Assembly (NCBI GenBank): GCA_963556695.1
Contig: CAUWAG010000010.1
Span: 4,154,001-4,218,000 of the forward strand
Direction of reading: 5' to 3'
Source of the DNA: Anthostomella pinea
Lineage: Eukaryota > Ascomycota > Sordariomycetes > Xylariales > Xylariaceae
DNA: 64,000 bases
Positions 11,701 through 23,026 of this stretch are shown piece by piece. Both the position numbers and the translations under genes were made by a program. Within the stretch, counting starts at the first letter, position 1. Each line of letters begins with the position of its first letter. Under the pieces are notes generated by a model. It made no database searches. It was not told where the DNA came from and saw only the letters and a program-made list of their open reading frames with translations.

Positions 11701-13940
11701 AACCTTTCTCGACCTCCGCTTGACCGGAACTCTTCTTGTTACCAAACGAGGTGCACCAGCAGTTGGAGAGAGGAGAGAGACTTGTTACCAACAATCAGGG
11801 TATGCTCGCGACCTAGTCCACGCAGCTTTTTCCATCGGGCAGAAACCGCTTGTCATGTCATGCAACATGGCCGTTCGGTGTCGAAACGCGTACGATCAGC
11901 ACCGTGCCGCAAAGGACCCTTGGACCGATCCCCACGATTTGGGTGCACCATGTATTCTCCGAATATCGTGCAGGGGCGCTGAGGTCTCCCCGCAAGCCCC
12001 GGATCCGGGGGTCGTCGCGTGCCGCCATTGCCATTGGACCGCTCCGGCAGCCCTGCCAATGCCAACAAACGCCACGGCATGCGCTGCAGTCAGCCGCCAT
12101 CCATGCGCTGCCCGTCAGTCCAGGGCTTTCACCTACATCTGCCTATGGAAAAGAGGCAAGATCCCCTGCTACAAAGGGCCACTTCTCCTGCTGCGGTGTA
12201 ATTGCCGCCGCAAACACATGCGGTGCGAGTACCGTCCCCTCGGCTCCCGCCTCACCTTGTGGTGTTCCTATCGCAAGTTTGCCCGCTAACGGCAATCGGG
12301 GAGGCGCCCGCCCCGGATATCCCGTGTCATCATGCGCAATGTGCCACTGCAGCATGCTACACGCAATATGGTGCGCTTCCGGGTGCGGTTCGCGCGCTGG
12401 TACATTGCGTACCCGCCTTTCTGCTCACCTGTCTATGGGAATATACGTGCCTGCGTGGACAAAAATCACGCTGCCTTGTGGTGCCCTGCGGTACGCTGCG
12501 GCGCCGCGAAACGCGTGGCCTCCACCCATGTGGTTGTGAGACCCTGCCACCACCGGCCGGGTACGTGCTTCTACATGCGTCATGCTGCTGGGTCTCCGCG
12601 TGAGGCTTTCCGTGGTCTGCGAGCTGCGCCTGTCCTGGGCTTCCCTGTCAGGAACATGGGCCGCTTTCGGACTCGTCGGCGGATGTAGCTGTTGGGACCG
12701 GTATTGAGGCATGATGTCGGAACTTGGGGGTGTGTTAGGTCGTCGCTCGCTGATATCGAAATGTGCAAGTGTGTGTTTGTTATTGTCCCTACTGGAAAGT
12801 GTCGCTGTGCTCGCCAGCAAGCCGCTCTGGGGACTCTGGACGGTGCGAAAGGGCCCGTCGTGCTGGTCGGTAGAGAGTCCTCGAAGCTAAGGATCTTGTA
12901 AGCTGGACTCACAGTGGTCCATGCTGCGATCACCGACGATGGTCATGCCAACTGTGCTCCTGCCTCTAGGCAATACTTCCGAGAGGGCCATCAACTCTGA
13001 ACAGTTTTTGGACACTGGCCGGGTTGTATTCTTTGGACAACATATTCGAGATCCATGCACCACGGGGTTCGTCGCCTATGATTCCCTTCCCATGAAGATT
13101 CACCGGCCGCCGGTTCCAAGAGTAAGTCTTGCTCGTAACGTGCACCTGAACGGGTGGTGGAGTTGATGGATGCCTTCAACACGGGTTGGACAGCCAGGAA
13201 ACAGCATTATATACTGGTTGCCCGATACCCGCCCTTGCGTCGTGAGTGGACCGAATTCACTCAGAACCACCAGTTTCAGCCCGGACAGAGCGATATATGA
13301 CAAGAATCCTGACGAGAAACGGCATCAATTGTGCGGGTCTAGGAACTTTTTAACGCCTCGATCCTAATTCCTGTTATATATATATGCCACGACGTCTATG
13401 CCGCTCCCTTAGCGGACCCATCGGCAGCCAGCAGTCAGCCGGCTCCGCTTCGGCCATCACCGAGGATCTACGACATACTAAAGTTGGAACTTCATTGTTG
13501 ACTGTCCCCTGCGGCCATATTGACGCTTTTAGGAGCCGGTGCCTCGTACAATATACCGGTAGAGTCGGATTCCCCTGTGGCTCCCCATTCTAGTATGCCG
13601 AAGAACTTTACTGAGTCGCCACGGCAGTGGATGCGAAGGGTGACTCTTTTATTTCACTTTATTTTTAGCAACACATACGTACACTTCATACTCAGGGTGG
13701 ACACTGTTTATTTTCTTGTTAAACTCTTCCCTCGGCATGGTCACGGCTATATATATATAGTTGGGTCTGCACCCGTTGCTGTAGAGCCAATATCACCTGC
13801 CCATCTTTCAAACATCCCCCATCTGGTTCAGTCTCGTTACCGCAACTCCGAACAATCGAGATTCCAAGGTGAAGGTTTCTACTCAGATACGCGCCATCGT
13901 TCACTTGATTATACCAACCTTCCCAGGTCAAGCGTCCAGG
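5789..13940. other. Gene-poor stretch of about 8 kb
   Basis: I found no recognisable gene here. Several open frames of 100-230 codons occur on both strands (for example 7449-8147 +, 7051-7371 -, 9602-9865 -, 11654-12289 +, 11850-12539 +). None has a domain, codon pattern or consistent splice structure. A frame at 7855-8172 (+) starts plausibly but degenerates. Base composition is mixed and not strongly AT-rich, so strong RIP is not obvious. The part around 11.85-12.7 kb is more GC-rich. Tiny repeats sit at 6411-6475. TATA-like runs at about 13376-13385 and 13746-13760 precede the secreted-protein gene. Confidence 0.4.
6411..6475. repeat. Short tandem repeats (gagtcta and gtaag units)
   Basis: Three to four copies of a gagtcta unit are followed by gtaag-type repeats and a telomere-like but irregular ggtaaggttaggtag. 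Too short and irregular to be a telomere. Probably simple-sequence expansion. Confidence 0.6.
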
Positions 13941-15014
13941 ATGTATATTCGGCTTCGCCAGTCCATTGCTCTGCTGGCGGCTTTGCAGCTCACCTCAGCG
14001 ATGGTAGCACCGAGTCAAAACCTTGCGCGGGCCACAGCGGAGAGCTATAGTGTCGGTAAAGTAGGCAGTGACCTGTCTGTCAGGCACAACTACCCTGTGG
14101 AGCCCACCAAGCCGAAGGACTGCCAGGCCGCCCTCGATAAGCTATCTGGTGGAAGTCAAGATATTGAGTTGCCAAAAGAAGATGGTAAATGTAAAGTTGG
14201 TAAGAAGTCAACAACTTCCTACTGTTTATATCGAACAGTATTCTAATAGTTATGTTCAGTTGCCAAATCCGCCACCTGCGAGATTAGCATCTGCGGCAGG
14301 GCGCCCCATGCCGCCAAGAGTGTTTCGCCGACAGAAATATTGAAGGCAGCAAATTCAGTCGTCAATACTTGCCTGGTAGAAAACAAAGTAGCAGGCGCCA
14401 CCATCATTGGCAAGGTTGGAGCTTCGTCAGGGTACCTGACGATAGGGCATCCCACCTCCCCCCCCTTCAACTACGATGCCTGGTGGGAGAACAGCGTAAT
14501 CACCATTGGCGAGTACACCGTTAGTCGCGAGTTCCCGGGCGGCGGCCGTGACGCGAGGAACGTAGGAAATGGGTATGAGGAGCTCTCGCTTCGCATTTTC
14601 GACGAACTGAGGGCGAAGTTCAAGAAGGCGGCTGCCGACTCCAACGCCGTCAAGTACAAGGAGAAACTCATGGTGGCAAAGGACAAAAATCTTGCTTTCA
14701 ATTTCGAGATCAATTACGAAGCCAAGGATAAGGTCAGCGATATGGAGACCGACGACTTCCATCTGCTGCGGATCCTCTGGGCCGTCCTGATGAATCCTCG
14801 CGGTTACATACCCAGCGATGCAGAGGCTTCTGTCGAAAAGGGCGGCAAGTACCTGGGAAAGTTCAATGTCAAGGCGAGTTGGACCCAAGACAAGGATGAT
14901 GCAATTACCCTCCAGGATATTACGAGATCGAACAGTGTGCAGGCGCCTGAAGGTACGGCGGGCGGTGAGATGGTGCCGATTTGCGTGTGGGACATGTATC
15001 CTAAGAAGCTCTAG
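13941..15014 (+). CDS. Secreted protein with Ecp2/Hce2-like N-terminal half
   Basis: Two exons (13941-14199 and 14260-15014) joined by a 60-bp GT-AG intron with a TTCTAATAG branch region encode 337 aa. The start MYIRLRQSIALLAALQLTSA is a clear signal peptide. Residues about 55-145 (CQAALDKL ... CKV ... ATCEISICGR ... SVVNTCL ... GYLTIG) carry spaced cysteines in the style of fungal Ecp2/Hce2 effector-like domains. The C-terminal ~190 residues are hydrophilic with one lone later cysteine and match nothing I know. I infer an extracellular, possibly effector-type protein; the family link is by pattern only. A TATA-like run lies about 190 bp upstream. The neighbours are two P450 genes in the same direction, but a joint pathway is not shown. 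Confidence 0.65.
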
Positions 15015-15520
15015 GTCAGCTAAGCCGCGGACTATGGAGGATATGTGCCTGTTAGAAAGACGTAGTCTCTCAAAGAGGAACTGGCGAACTACATAGGCGT
15101 TTTGACTTGAACTCGTTTTCTTTCGACTTGGAGTCGTGACCATACGCTGTGTAAAACTATTAAATCGAAAAACTTAACGTTAGCGAGCATGATAGGAAGC
15201 ACTTACTATTGTCGTTTCGATCTCGGATTGTTTCGGCTTCCCTATCCTAGGCCAGAGAGCTCTAAACCAGTTGGTATGCCGCGAAGAAGCGGTCTCACTT
15301 GCACAAAACCGATTGGTCACTGCCACCAACAATTCTGCTCACAGGGATAGACGACCCCCTCATGCAAACAACCAACATGCAGGTGAGCCGCCCCGAAGGC
15401 CGAAGGGCAGAAACCGGCAGAAGCAAACTCCCCTACTCTCCTGCGTCTTTTCGCTCTCCCCAAGTCATACAAGCTGGAAATCGCAACTGCCTAATTCATT
15501 GCGAAGAAAGACTCTTAGCC
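15015..15520. other. Intergenic before first P450
   Basis: 3' flank of the secreted-protein gene and promoter region of the P450 starting at 15521. No separate gene seen. Confidence 0.4.
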
Positions 15521-17266
15521 ATGGCCGTCTTGATCTCGCCGCTTATTGTCCTCATTGCCGCTCTCTCGGCCGGTTGGCTGGCCTGGAACCTCTGGGGCAA
15601 GGTTTCGCCAGCCAAGTCGCTGCCGGGAATACCGCTTGTCGAGTTCGATGGCGACAACTCCCGGGAGCGATATACAAGTGAGGCAGGAAGCCTTCTAAGC
15701 AAGGGCTACGACACTGTGAGATCATTCATCGCCGCCACGCCTCAAGGCGATGGCTAATGACTATCTCTACAGTACACAAGACACGGACGGTCTTTCTGCA
15801 CCCGGGATCTCTTGAACCCGGGCAGACCCCGAGTCTTTTTGCCTCTTAGGTATATGGAGGAACTCAGGAATGTGCCGCAGGAGAAGCTGAGTCTTCCTGC
15901 CATTCTACACAACGTCTGCATAACCTTCCACCCACCCATAATCCCTCCAAGCTCATGCTTCTGACGGTCTGACCAGACTTCGACGATGAACAAAGTCGGT
16001 GGCCCCCGAAGCACCGAAGAGATCCAAGCCAGCACCCGCGTGGACCTCAACCGCGCGTTGAACAAGCTTATAGAACCCATGCAAAAGCTGTGTTTCCAAG
16101 CTGCGGAAAAACAGATGCCAGCTTGTCCAGACTGGACGTCCGTCGCCATTTACCCCAAGATACTGGAGCTGTTTTCGCACATGTCGGCGCGCGTCATGGT
16201 CGGCCCCGAGCTCTGCGAGGCTTGGCCAGCCATTGCAATGAAGTACATCAAAAGTGTTCTTGCCGCCCAAGGCACCATTCGGAAGAAGTACTGCCCCGTT
16301 CTATACTGGACGGCCTACTACCTGAGTCCGGAGGTGGCTCAGGTTAACAAGGCGCGTCGCCAAGCCGCCCAGCTCGTGCGCCCTGTTCTCGAGGCTCGCC
16401 AGGCCGCCTACGCGTCCCGCGGCGCCGAGGTCGAAAAGCACGACGACTTCATCCAATGGATCATGGACAGCTATCGCGCAAGTGGCAAGACAGCTACTCC
16501 AGACGATATTGTACAGAACATTTTCATCGTCATGTTTGCATCCATGCACGGTACATCCTTCATCGCGTTGCAGTCGCGTTTCAGCCTGGTTGGCACGCCC
16601 GACGCCCTGATTGAGATTCGCAAAGAAATCAAACGCGTGTCGAGGAATGATCTCAAGGATTCTCCCGTGTGGACGCGTCACGCCCTCGGGGAACTTAGAG
16701 TTATGGATTCATTCATGAAGAGACGTTGCGACTGAAACCGTTCCAAGAAGGCATGTGATAAATACCCACCACCACCTCCCCTTCCCCCTTTTCACAGCCA
16801 TTCTCCCGCGACCCCAACTTGACTGCCTGTACTGACTATATGCAGCCACAGTTCAGCGCTTCGCTATGACCCATACACATTCAAAGACGGCCTGCACGTT
16901 CCCGCGGGCATCGTACTATCGTTTCCCAACTTGCGATACAACACAGACCCCACGACCGGCTTGGTGCCCGAGGCTGGCATATTTGAAGGCAAGCGCTGGC
17001 TGCGGCGCCGTGCAGAGTTCAACACGAGCAAGTTTCAATTCGCATCCACCGCCGAGGATGCCTTCGACTGGGGCGGGGGGCCGCATGCGTGTCCGGGGCG
17101 CTTCATGGCCGACGTCACCATCAAGCTGATCCTCATTTGCCTGGTCACCAAGTACGACATGAAGCTCCCCGAGAAAGAAGGGGAACGGCCCTCGGAGTCG
17201 AGACGCTTTATGGATCTGACGCCAGATACGTCCACGCCGATGATGGTCAGAGATGTGCAGGGCTGA
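15521..17266 (+). pseudogene. Cytochrome P450, frameshifted at the ExxR motif
   Basis: Exons 15521-15715, 15773-15913, 15977-16754 and 16846-17266 give a ~511-aa microsomal P450 once one missing base is allowed for. The protein has an N-terminal membrane anchor (MAVLISPLIVLIAALSAGWL). It also has the segment PRVFLPLRYMEELRN, a partial I-helix region, PYTFKDGLHVP, and the haem-binding loop FDWGGGPHACPGR with its Cys ligand intact. At about 16720 the frame breaks: the reading frame gives SFMKRRCD and a stop at 16733-16735, whereas the next frame reads on as ETLRLKPFQEG, the K-helix ExxR motif. A one-base loss restores the expected MDSFMKETLR. No GT-AG intron explains the shift. Either a recent pseudogene or a sequencing error. 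All other exons and splice sites look healthy. Subfamily and substrate are not assignable. Confidence 0.75.
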
Positions 17267-18322
17267 TAGTTTATGTCACAATCTACCGTCCATGATGATG
17301 GACAGCGTCTTAAGCTTCGTGTAGTGGCCCAGGATCCTAGAGGGACCGGTCCTCGGAGATCTCTCGTATCCCATCTCCTCCGCCTACCTTATCTTGACTG
17401 GGTTCTATGTATCGTGGCATTATGTTGAGAACGTCAGTTGCGGGCCGCAAGTGCCACTAAGCACGTCGCACCCGGCGTGGTGCGAGTGCGGGAAACGGGT
17501 GCACCTTCGAGCTTCGTTCCGTGACACGCAGCAGAAGTGCATGCTCACGGGGAAGAAAAGCCATACGCCTCCGTGGGTATGGTTTGGCATACCGTCCTGC
17601 AAGATTCGAGTCATGACCACGCCCTCCCAAATTATGTATAGGGCAGGTCAGAGCGGCTGGCCTTCTTCGCTGATAATCATAATCCAAGTGGCGGTGTCGG
17701 TTGACGGCGTTGGCGATGATGCTGTAAGGGGGGGCAGCGTGTTGGTCGAAGGTGCAGATCTCGCTTGGATCGCCAATGACTGGGCCCGAAGGTATGATAC
17801 CTCCTCCGAACCATCCGACTCCCATAGCCATCTGGCCCACTACACACTTCTGACACGCCTTCTGGCCAGTTGGCTACGCAGGTTCCAGAGCCTCCAGGAG
17901 CCTCGAAACGCTCGAATCTGCAATAAAAATCGAACGAGCAACAGCCATTACACACTCCTTCAACAAACAAGCGGTGTACGAGACCTCTCCTGGCAGAAAA
18001 TCTCCGCGGTCACGCCTGCGCTCTGTCCATACGGCCTCCACGCACGTTGTGGCTCCCTTTTCGTCACCAAAGCTGGCAAATCCACTCTCGCGAGCCTGAT
18101 ACAGTCATCCAGGGCTCCTTCGCGCTCCTTCGCGCGCTCCTTCGACCTCGCTGGCGCCCTCCGGCTAGGTCGTACTAACTTCTAGGTCTTATTAGCCTGG
18201 GAAGCCAATTTAGATTGAGAGGATATCTCAACTGCTCTCTGTTTTAATATCACAATATACCTGTCAACCCGAACATCGCGCGATAGAGCCCAATCATGCA
18301 CACTTGTTCAGCGTGACACAGC
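17267..18322. other. Intergenic between the two P450 genes
   Basis: A 263-codon open frame (17394-18185 +) and overlapping antisense frames exist but show no domain, and their composition looks random. Short ctccttcgcgc repeats occur near 18110-18140. Treated as noncoding. Confidence 0.4.
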
Positions 18323-20031
18323 ATGATGACTTCCATGTTTGCACTGGTCCTTGGATCAGTGGGTGCCGCGTATGTATTCGTCTCAGCACTCCTCTACTTC
18401 ACGCAGGACTCGAAGGAGCCGCCTGCGATTGAGACTGCGCTGCCGTTCATCAGCCCGTTGCTTGGTCTTGTTTTCGGTATGCAACAGTACTATGTGAAGC
18501 TAAGGTAAGCCCATTCGAATCCACACTTTGACCTTACAGGTGACTGATTGCTATTACTCGCGCCCAGAGACAAGTATGGCCTTGCTATCTACACGCTTCG
18601 TATGCCAGGCCAGCGCATATACGTCGTCAATTCCTTGTCTCTCATCCCGGCAGTGCAACGCCAGATCAAGACCATTGCCTTTGCCCCAATCGAGGCCCAG
18701 GCTGTGGCGACGGTCATGGGCATCGGCCCTGCGGGTAACGCCATCATAGGTTCAGACAAGATGTTTGAGGCCGACTCCTACCTGTCAACCTTCGTGCCAT
18801 CTACACACCCAGCCCTATCCCCTGGCCCCGGCCTTGACGCCCTCAGCGGGGCGGCAATAAGATACGCGTCGGGTTCCCTGGCAAAGCTCGGTGGGGGGAA
18901 GCCTATGGCAGTAGAGCTGTTTTTTTGGGTTCGTCAGGAGCTGTTCATGGCCACGACGGAGTCGATCTACGGACCAAAGAACCCCTTCCGTGATCCTGCC
19001 CTTGAGCAAGCCTAGTAGTAAGTTGAATCCGTTGAATGTTCTAGCGGTCCTGCCGACATAAACGTTAAGGCGGCTATATCTGACCCTCACCAGCGACTTC
19101 GAGCCAGGCATCATGGCCCACATGCTTCAAGCCTGGCCCAGCCTCCTGGCGCGCAAGAGCCTCCACGCGCGAGACCGGCTTCTCATCCCCGCTTTCGAGA
19201 AATACTTCGCTGAGGACAGCCACCTCCAGGGCTCCCTCCTCGTGCAGTGCCGCTATGAGCATAACACAAGCCACGGCCTGCGAGGCAGAGACGTAGCAGC
19301 TACCGAGATCGGCCAGATGGTGGCGTCGCTGACGAACAGCGTGGCGAGCGCCTTCTGGATGGTCTACCACGTCTTCTCCGACCCGGTCGTTCTCGCCGCG
19401 TGTCGGGCAGAGGTAGAACAGCAGCTCGTAAAGATGGAAGTCGATGATGACGACGACGTGCACGTCATTGCTGGCGAAAGTCAAGTCGTCCTGCCCCGTC
19501 CTCCTCTTGACGTGGCAGGAAACCCTGCGCTATGTGCACATCCGGGTCTCTGCGAGGGTGGTCATGGAGGACACCATGCTGGACAAATACCTCCTGAAGA
19601 AAGGCGCCACGGTGATGACGATCACGCCAGTCCAACACACCGATGCGTCGCTATGGGGTCCGACGGTGGGTAAATTCGACCACCGCCGATTCCTGCGGGG
19701 GCCGGATGAGAAGCGCACGACGAATCCTGCGGCGTTCCGCTCGTTTGGCGGAGGCGCGGTTCTCTGCCCGGGGCGTCACTTCGTCAGCACCGAAGTCATG
19801 TCCTTTGTTGCCCTGCTGTTACTCCGCTTCGACCTGAAGCCCACTACGAAAGGTGGCAAGTGGGTGACACCGCGGAAAAACTACCCCATGACATCGGCTA
19901 TGCCAACACCCAAGGACAAACTGCCGGTTGAAATTGTGCCCAGAGACCAGCGGAAGTGGCGAGTGGAATTCTCGTCGTCTAGTAAGGGCGTGGAGATGAT
20001 TGCTGAAGATGTTGCCAAAGGCGGTCTCTGA
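18323..20031 (+). CDS. Cytochrome P450 (second tandem copy, different family)
   Basis: Exons 18323-18504, 18568-19014 and 19094 onward. The protein starts with a membrane anchor (residues ~3-25), then DKYGLAIYTLRMPGQRIYVV and DFEPGIMAHML. The K-helix ExxR lies in TWQETLRYVHIRVSARVV, followed by FDHRRFL and the haem loop FRSFGGGAVLCPGRHF with its Cys. The intron at 19015-19093 uses the first of two overlapping donors (gtagta), since the second would leave an in-frame TAG. Between 19428 and 19486 the frame must change by one. A 58-bp gtaaag...caag intron (19428-19485) fits exactly and yields 502 aa, but its branch and acceptor are weak; otherwise a single-base frameshift is present. The sequence resembles the CYP7/prostacyclin-synthase-like group of fungal P450s rather than the upstream neighbour, so the pair is not a recent tandem duplication. 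Confidence 0.78.
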
Positions 20032-20179
20032 GTAGTTGATCCGACGACACATACGTGCTACCCATAAATCCCGTACAATACCAATCTGCCATCAAGCTAG
20101 AGATACAGTCACCCCTCATAATTCTCTATTCGTCATGCTCTTGTCAACTCTTTGATATCAGTTTCAAATTTGTATTAAT

Positions 20180-20253
20180 GGAATAAGCGCCTTGGAATAA
20201 GCAGTTGTAATTCGATGGGCCCTATTTGATGCTTATTCCAGAGTGCTTATTCC
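20180..20253. repeat. 74-bp double-palindromic element, copy 1
   Basis: Two direct copies of ggaataagc (20180-20188, 20194-20202), five bases apart, are mirrored by two perfect inverted copies gcttattcc (20231-20239, 20245-20253), also five bases apart, around a 28-bp centre. Total length 74 bp. The same architecture recurs at 36403 and 63618. Most likely a small non-autonomous transposon relic or a fold-back element. Confidence 0.7.
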
Positions 20254-20642
20254 GTTTATAAGAGACGTGCTCCTCGCTGACTGAAAGAGGGGTGTCTGGA
20301 CACTTTTGGAGGTTCAGTGTAGCAGAGAAAGTTGGCAGTAGCAAAGCCTGGATATGGCATATATATGAGTGACGCCATGCGCAGGAAGCGCGGGAGACAC
20401 ATATACCACAACACCCTCCCAACCATGAGTCGTGCTTCATCAGTCGTCTTGAGAGGACCATATCGCATCGCCTCGGTCTGGCCCTCCAAGTCGCCCACCT
20501 ACGAGGCTGTTGACATTGAACCCGGTGGCCTGTTGCTGTGTTTTTTGGCCATTTTCAGTTTCTTTCTTCAGCGTGCTGGTGTTGTGCGCGAAGAAGAGTT
20601 GTGAGGTGCCCGACCCTGTTCTCGTGCGCATGCCATCATTCT
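20254..20642. other. Intergenic 3' of HET gene
   Basis: Only overlapping short frames are seen on both strands. No gene supported. Confidence 0.35.
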
Positions 20643-22618
20643 CTAACGGCCCGTTGGCCATAAAATCCGGTCCGTCCCGAAATGTGTCCTCCACTCAGGT
20701 GTATAATTTGTCTCGGCCAGTAACTTCCCGATAACATCCCCGTTGTTCAACTTGTCGCAGAAATTATCGCTCAATTTCAACAAGACGCTGTGGCGTACTG
20801 TTGATGCCACCATATTAATGCAGACATATACCGCATCCTCGACCAGATCGGCCGGGGCGACCTGAAGCTCAACGCACATGCAGAGCGCCCAGATTTTCGC
20901 ATAGCTGTCATCGATAGGGTACGTTCGGGTCTGCAGGAGTTGGTGGAGATGACTCTTTCTCGTAGAGAGACTCGCTCCCCAGTTCTGATCTGCAAGTGTG
21001 CTCTTCAGCTGGGCCTTGGTCGCACAGTACTGGACTAGCTTCTCGTCATGTCTAAGCAGGCTATGGAAATCTTCGTCGGCACAGGCTTCTCGTAGTATTG
21101 GTACGAAAGCGGTCCAGGAGTCGTGTCTTATATCGGAGTCTGACCCGAGGACGATAGCGAATGCCGCTACACCACGACGAAACTTGTGAGCCCCCTTTGA
21201 ACTCAGTTTGTGAAGTTCCGCATTTTGACCCTTCAACTGCACCCCGAACGACCGAGTCATCGGGGCGAAGAACAGCACCGCATAGGGGCCACTCAGATGC
21301 TGCTGCTTCTGCTGAGAGACTCTGACCGTTTGATTTCCCGCATAATATTCCACTCCGGGTAGACAGTATACCTCTTCGAGTAGGTAATGACACTCTGTCA
21401 AACTCGGTACACGCACGATTGCGAAATCGTCCAGTGGTCGTCGCGTATGAGCCGATGTTGGCGCCTTGATGAGTAGGGTTCCCGTGCGCATATCTAGCCC
21501 ACTCGCTGGAAGAAGGACAATGTCTCCGCAGCGGGCGGTGTATTTTGTATCCCAAGATAGTAGTGGAATGCCCAGATAGTTCCTTTGTTGACCTTGCACG
21601 GTGCATGATATCGTTGCGAATAGATACTCGAAGTTCCGCACCTTGCGAGTGACAATTTGGGTGTCGAGTCGCACTCCATTGCTGAATAGTATTGGTGGCA
21701 TATCTGAATGCATGCTAAGTGGCAGGAGAACGTGTGTGGTGACAAAGTCGGATGGCGAGTCAGCCAGTAAACCGTGCATTTGCGACTCTGCAATTGGACC
21801 CGTGGTGAAATCCCCGATGCTGGCCAGAGTCTTTGGCAACCCCCAGGCAAAGAGTGTTTGGTCATCAGACACCTTCATGATCTCTTCCTGAAGCCTAGTA
21901 AATGATTTCTTGCCCTCGCCGTATAACAGAGGCATGTTCACATCAAAGATACCCAGCAGAGAGTACGCTTGATCTTCCACACGGGTTGTTTGTCGCTTGG
22001 CCGCCCAAGACATCCTCCGGGCCACTGGGACCTGGTCGAAGACACCGGTCGTTAGGACGGACTGATCTATGGTGGTGATATCAGACAGCATGTCGCGGAG
22101 CTCAAATTTCGAACCGAGATAACTCCAGGTCGACGAATAAAAGCGCAGGTCTCTAGGCGCGATGAGCTCCTGGAGGGTCCAGCCTCGGGTGAGCCACCGG
22201 CAGCTGCCGAGGTCCTGTAGAGTGGTAACATCGTCTAGGTACGTGTAGCATACACTTGCTTGCCTGTACCATCGGAACATGGAGTTGATAGCCTCGGACA
22301 GCTCCGCGGTGCTGGTCTTGTCGATGCAGCAGCTTTGAGTAGTTAGGTCAGATACTTAAGTAGATATCAGCAGCACATGCAGACCGGATGCCGCACTTAC
22401 GTATCGACCCAAGCCCACTCAAGGCCATCTCTCAGGGCTTGATCGCAACAGTACTTGATCTTAGCATAGCCCTTTCGTGTCGCGACGCCCGGCGCTGACA
22501 TTTGCTGGAGCGTGCATTCTTCGAGACCCCAGGTGTGAGACAGGATGGCGTAGTCCCGGCCTGCTTCCTCACTCAGGAACTCGTGGACTTCGTATGTCCT
22601 TGCATTGAGCAAACGCAT
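20643..22618 (-). CDS. HET-domain (heterokaryon incompatibility) protein
   Basis: Exon 1 is 22618-22401, exon 2 is 22332-20643, and a 68-bp GTAAGT intron joins the codons so that WVDTCCIDK reads through; 635 aa. The HET domain occupies about residues 22-170, with YAILSHTWG, the conserved GLEWAWVDTCCIDKTS, AINSMFRWYRQASVCYTYL and RGWTLQELIAPRDL. It is followed by the HET-associated block (RVEDQAYSLLGIFDVNMPLLYGEG, shown here in part) typical of the DUF8212 region. The remaining ~330 residues have no recognised domain and no NACHT/WD40 part. HET proteins trigger regulated cell death on non-self fusion; allelic or effector partners are unknown. It is divergent from the HET gene at 24158, with the PhnD-like gene between them. 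Confidence 0.88.
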
Positions 22619-23026
22619 GTTGACTGTTGCTGAACACCAGATTTACTCGGAGGCTGGAAACGTGGGCAGAGCAGATGTAGAGGAGTATTGCCTTCGTGCC
22701 AGAGGAGATGTTATCAACGCAGCCGGCTTACGTGCCAGCCTCAGGGAAACGGTGTTCATGACTCTAGGACTCTAGGAGGAAGTCGCTTACCTTCACACAG
22801 CCTTGGTGAGCAACCTCGGGCTTGAAGGAACGGAACTTGGCATCCATGCGGATGTTTAAAGCCGATGGCTCCGAATGACTGATAATAGCCTTTAAGTCAA
22901 TTATCCATATAGAGCATACTTTCAGCTTGTTAGAACGATATGTCCGATTAAGGGAAGTCACTGTACCTCACGTTCGGTCTATCGCTCTCGCTCTTCACAG
23001 GGTCCTCGCTAAGCCTGCAGCAATCA
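22619..23026. other. Intergenic, divergent promoter region
   Basis: Separates the start of the minus-strand HET gene from the PhnD-like gene. A gctaag...ctgcag stretch just before 23027 could be the end of a 5' UTR intron, but this is uncertain. Confidence 0.35.

Noticed and set aside
11850..12539. 229-codon frame in a GC-rich patch
   Set aside because: Cys/His/Pro-rich because of composition; competing frames in all phases.
14427..15143. 238-codon minus-strand frame
   Set aside because: Antisense of the secreted-protein gene; no domain of its own.
17394..18185. 263-codon plus-strand frame between the P450 genes
   Set aside because: Composition looks random, no domain, no conserved block, ends in a low-complexity ctccttcgcgc repeat.
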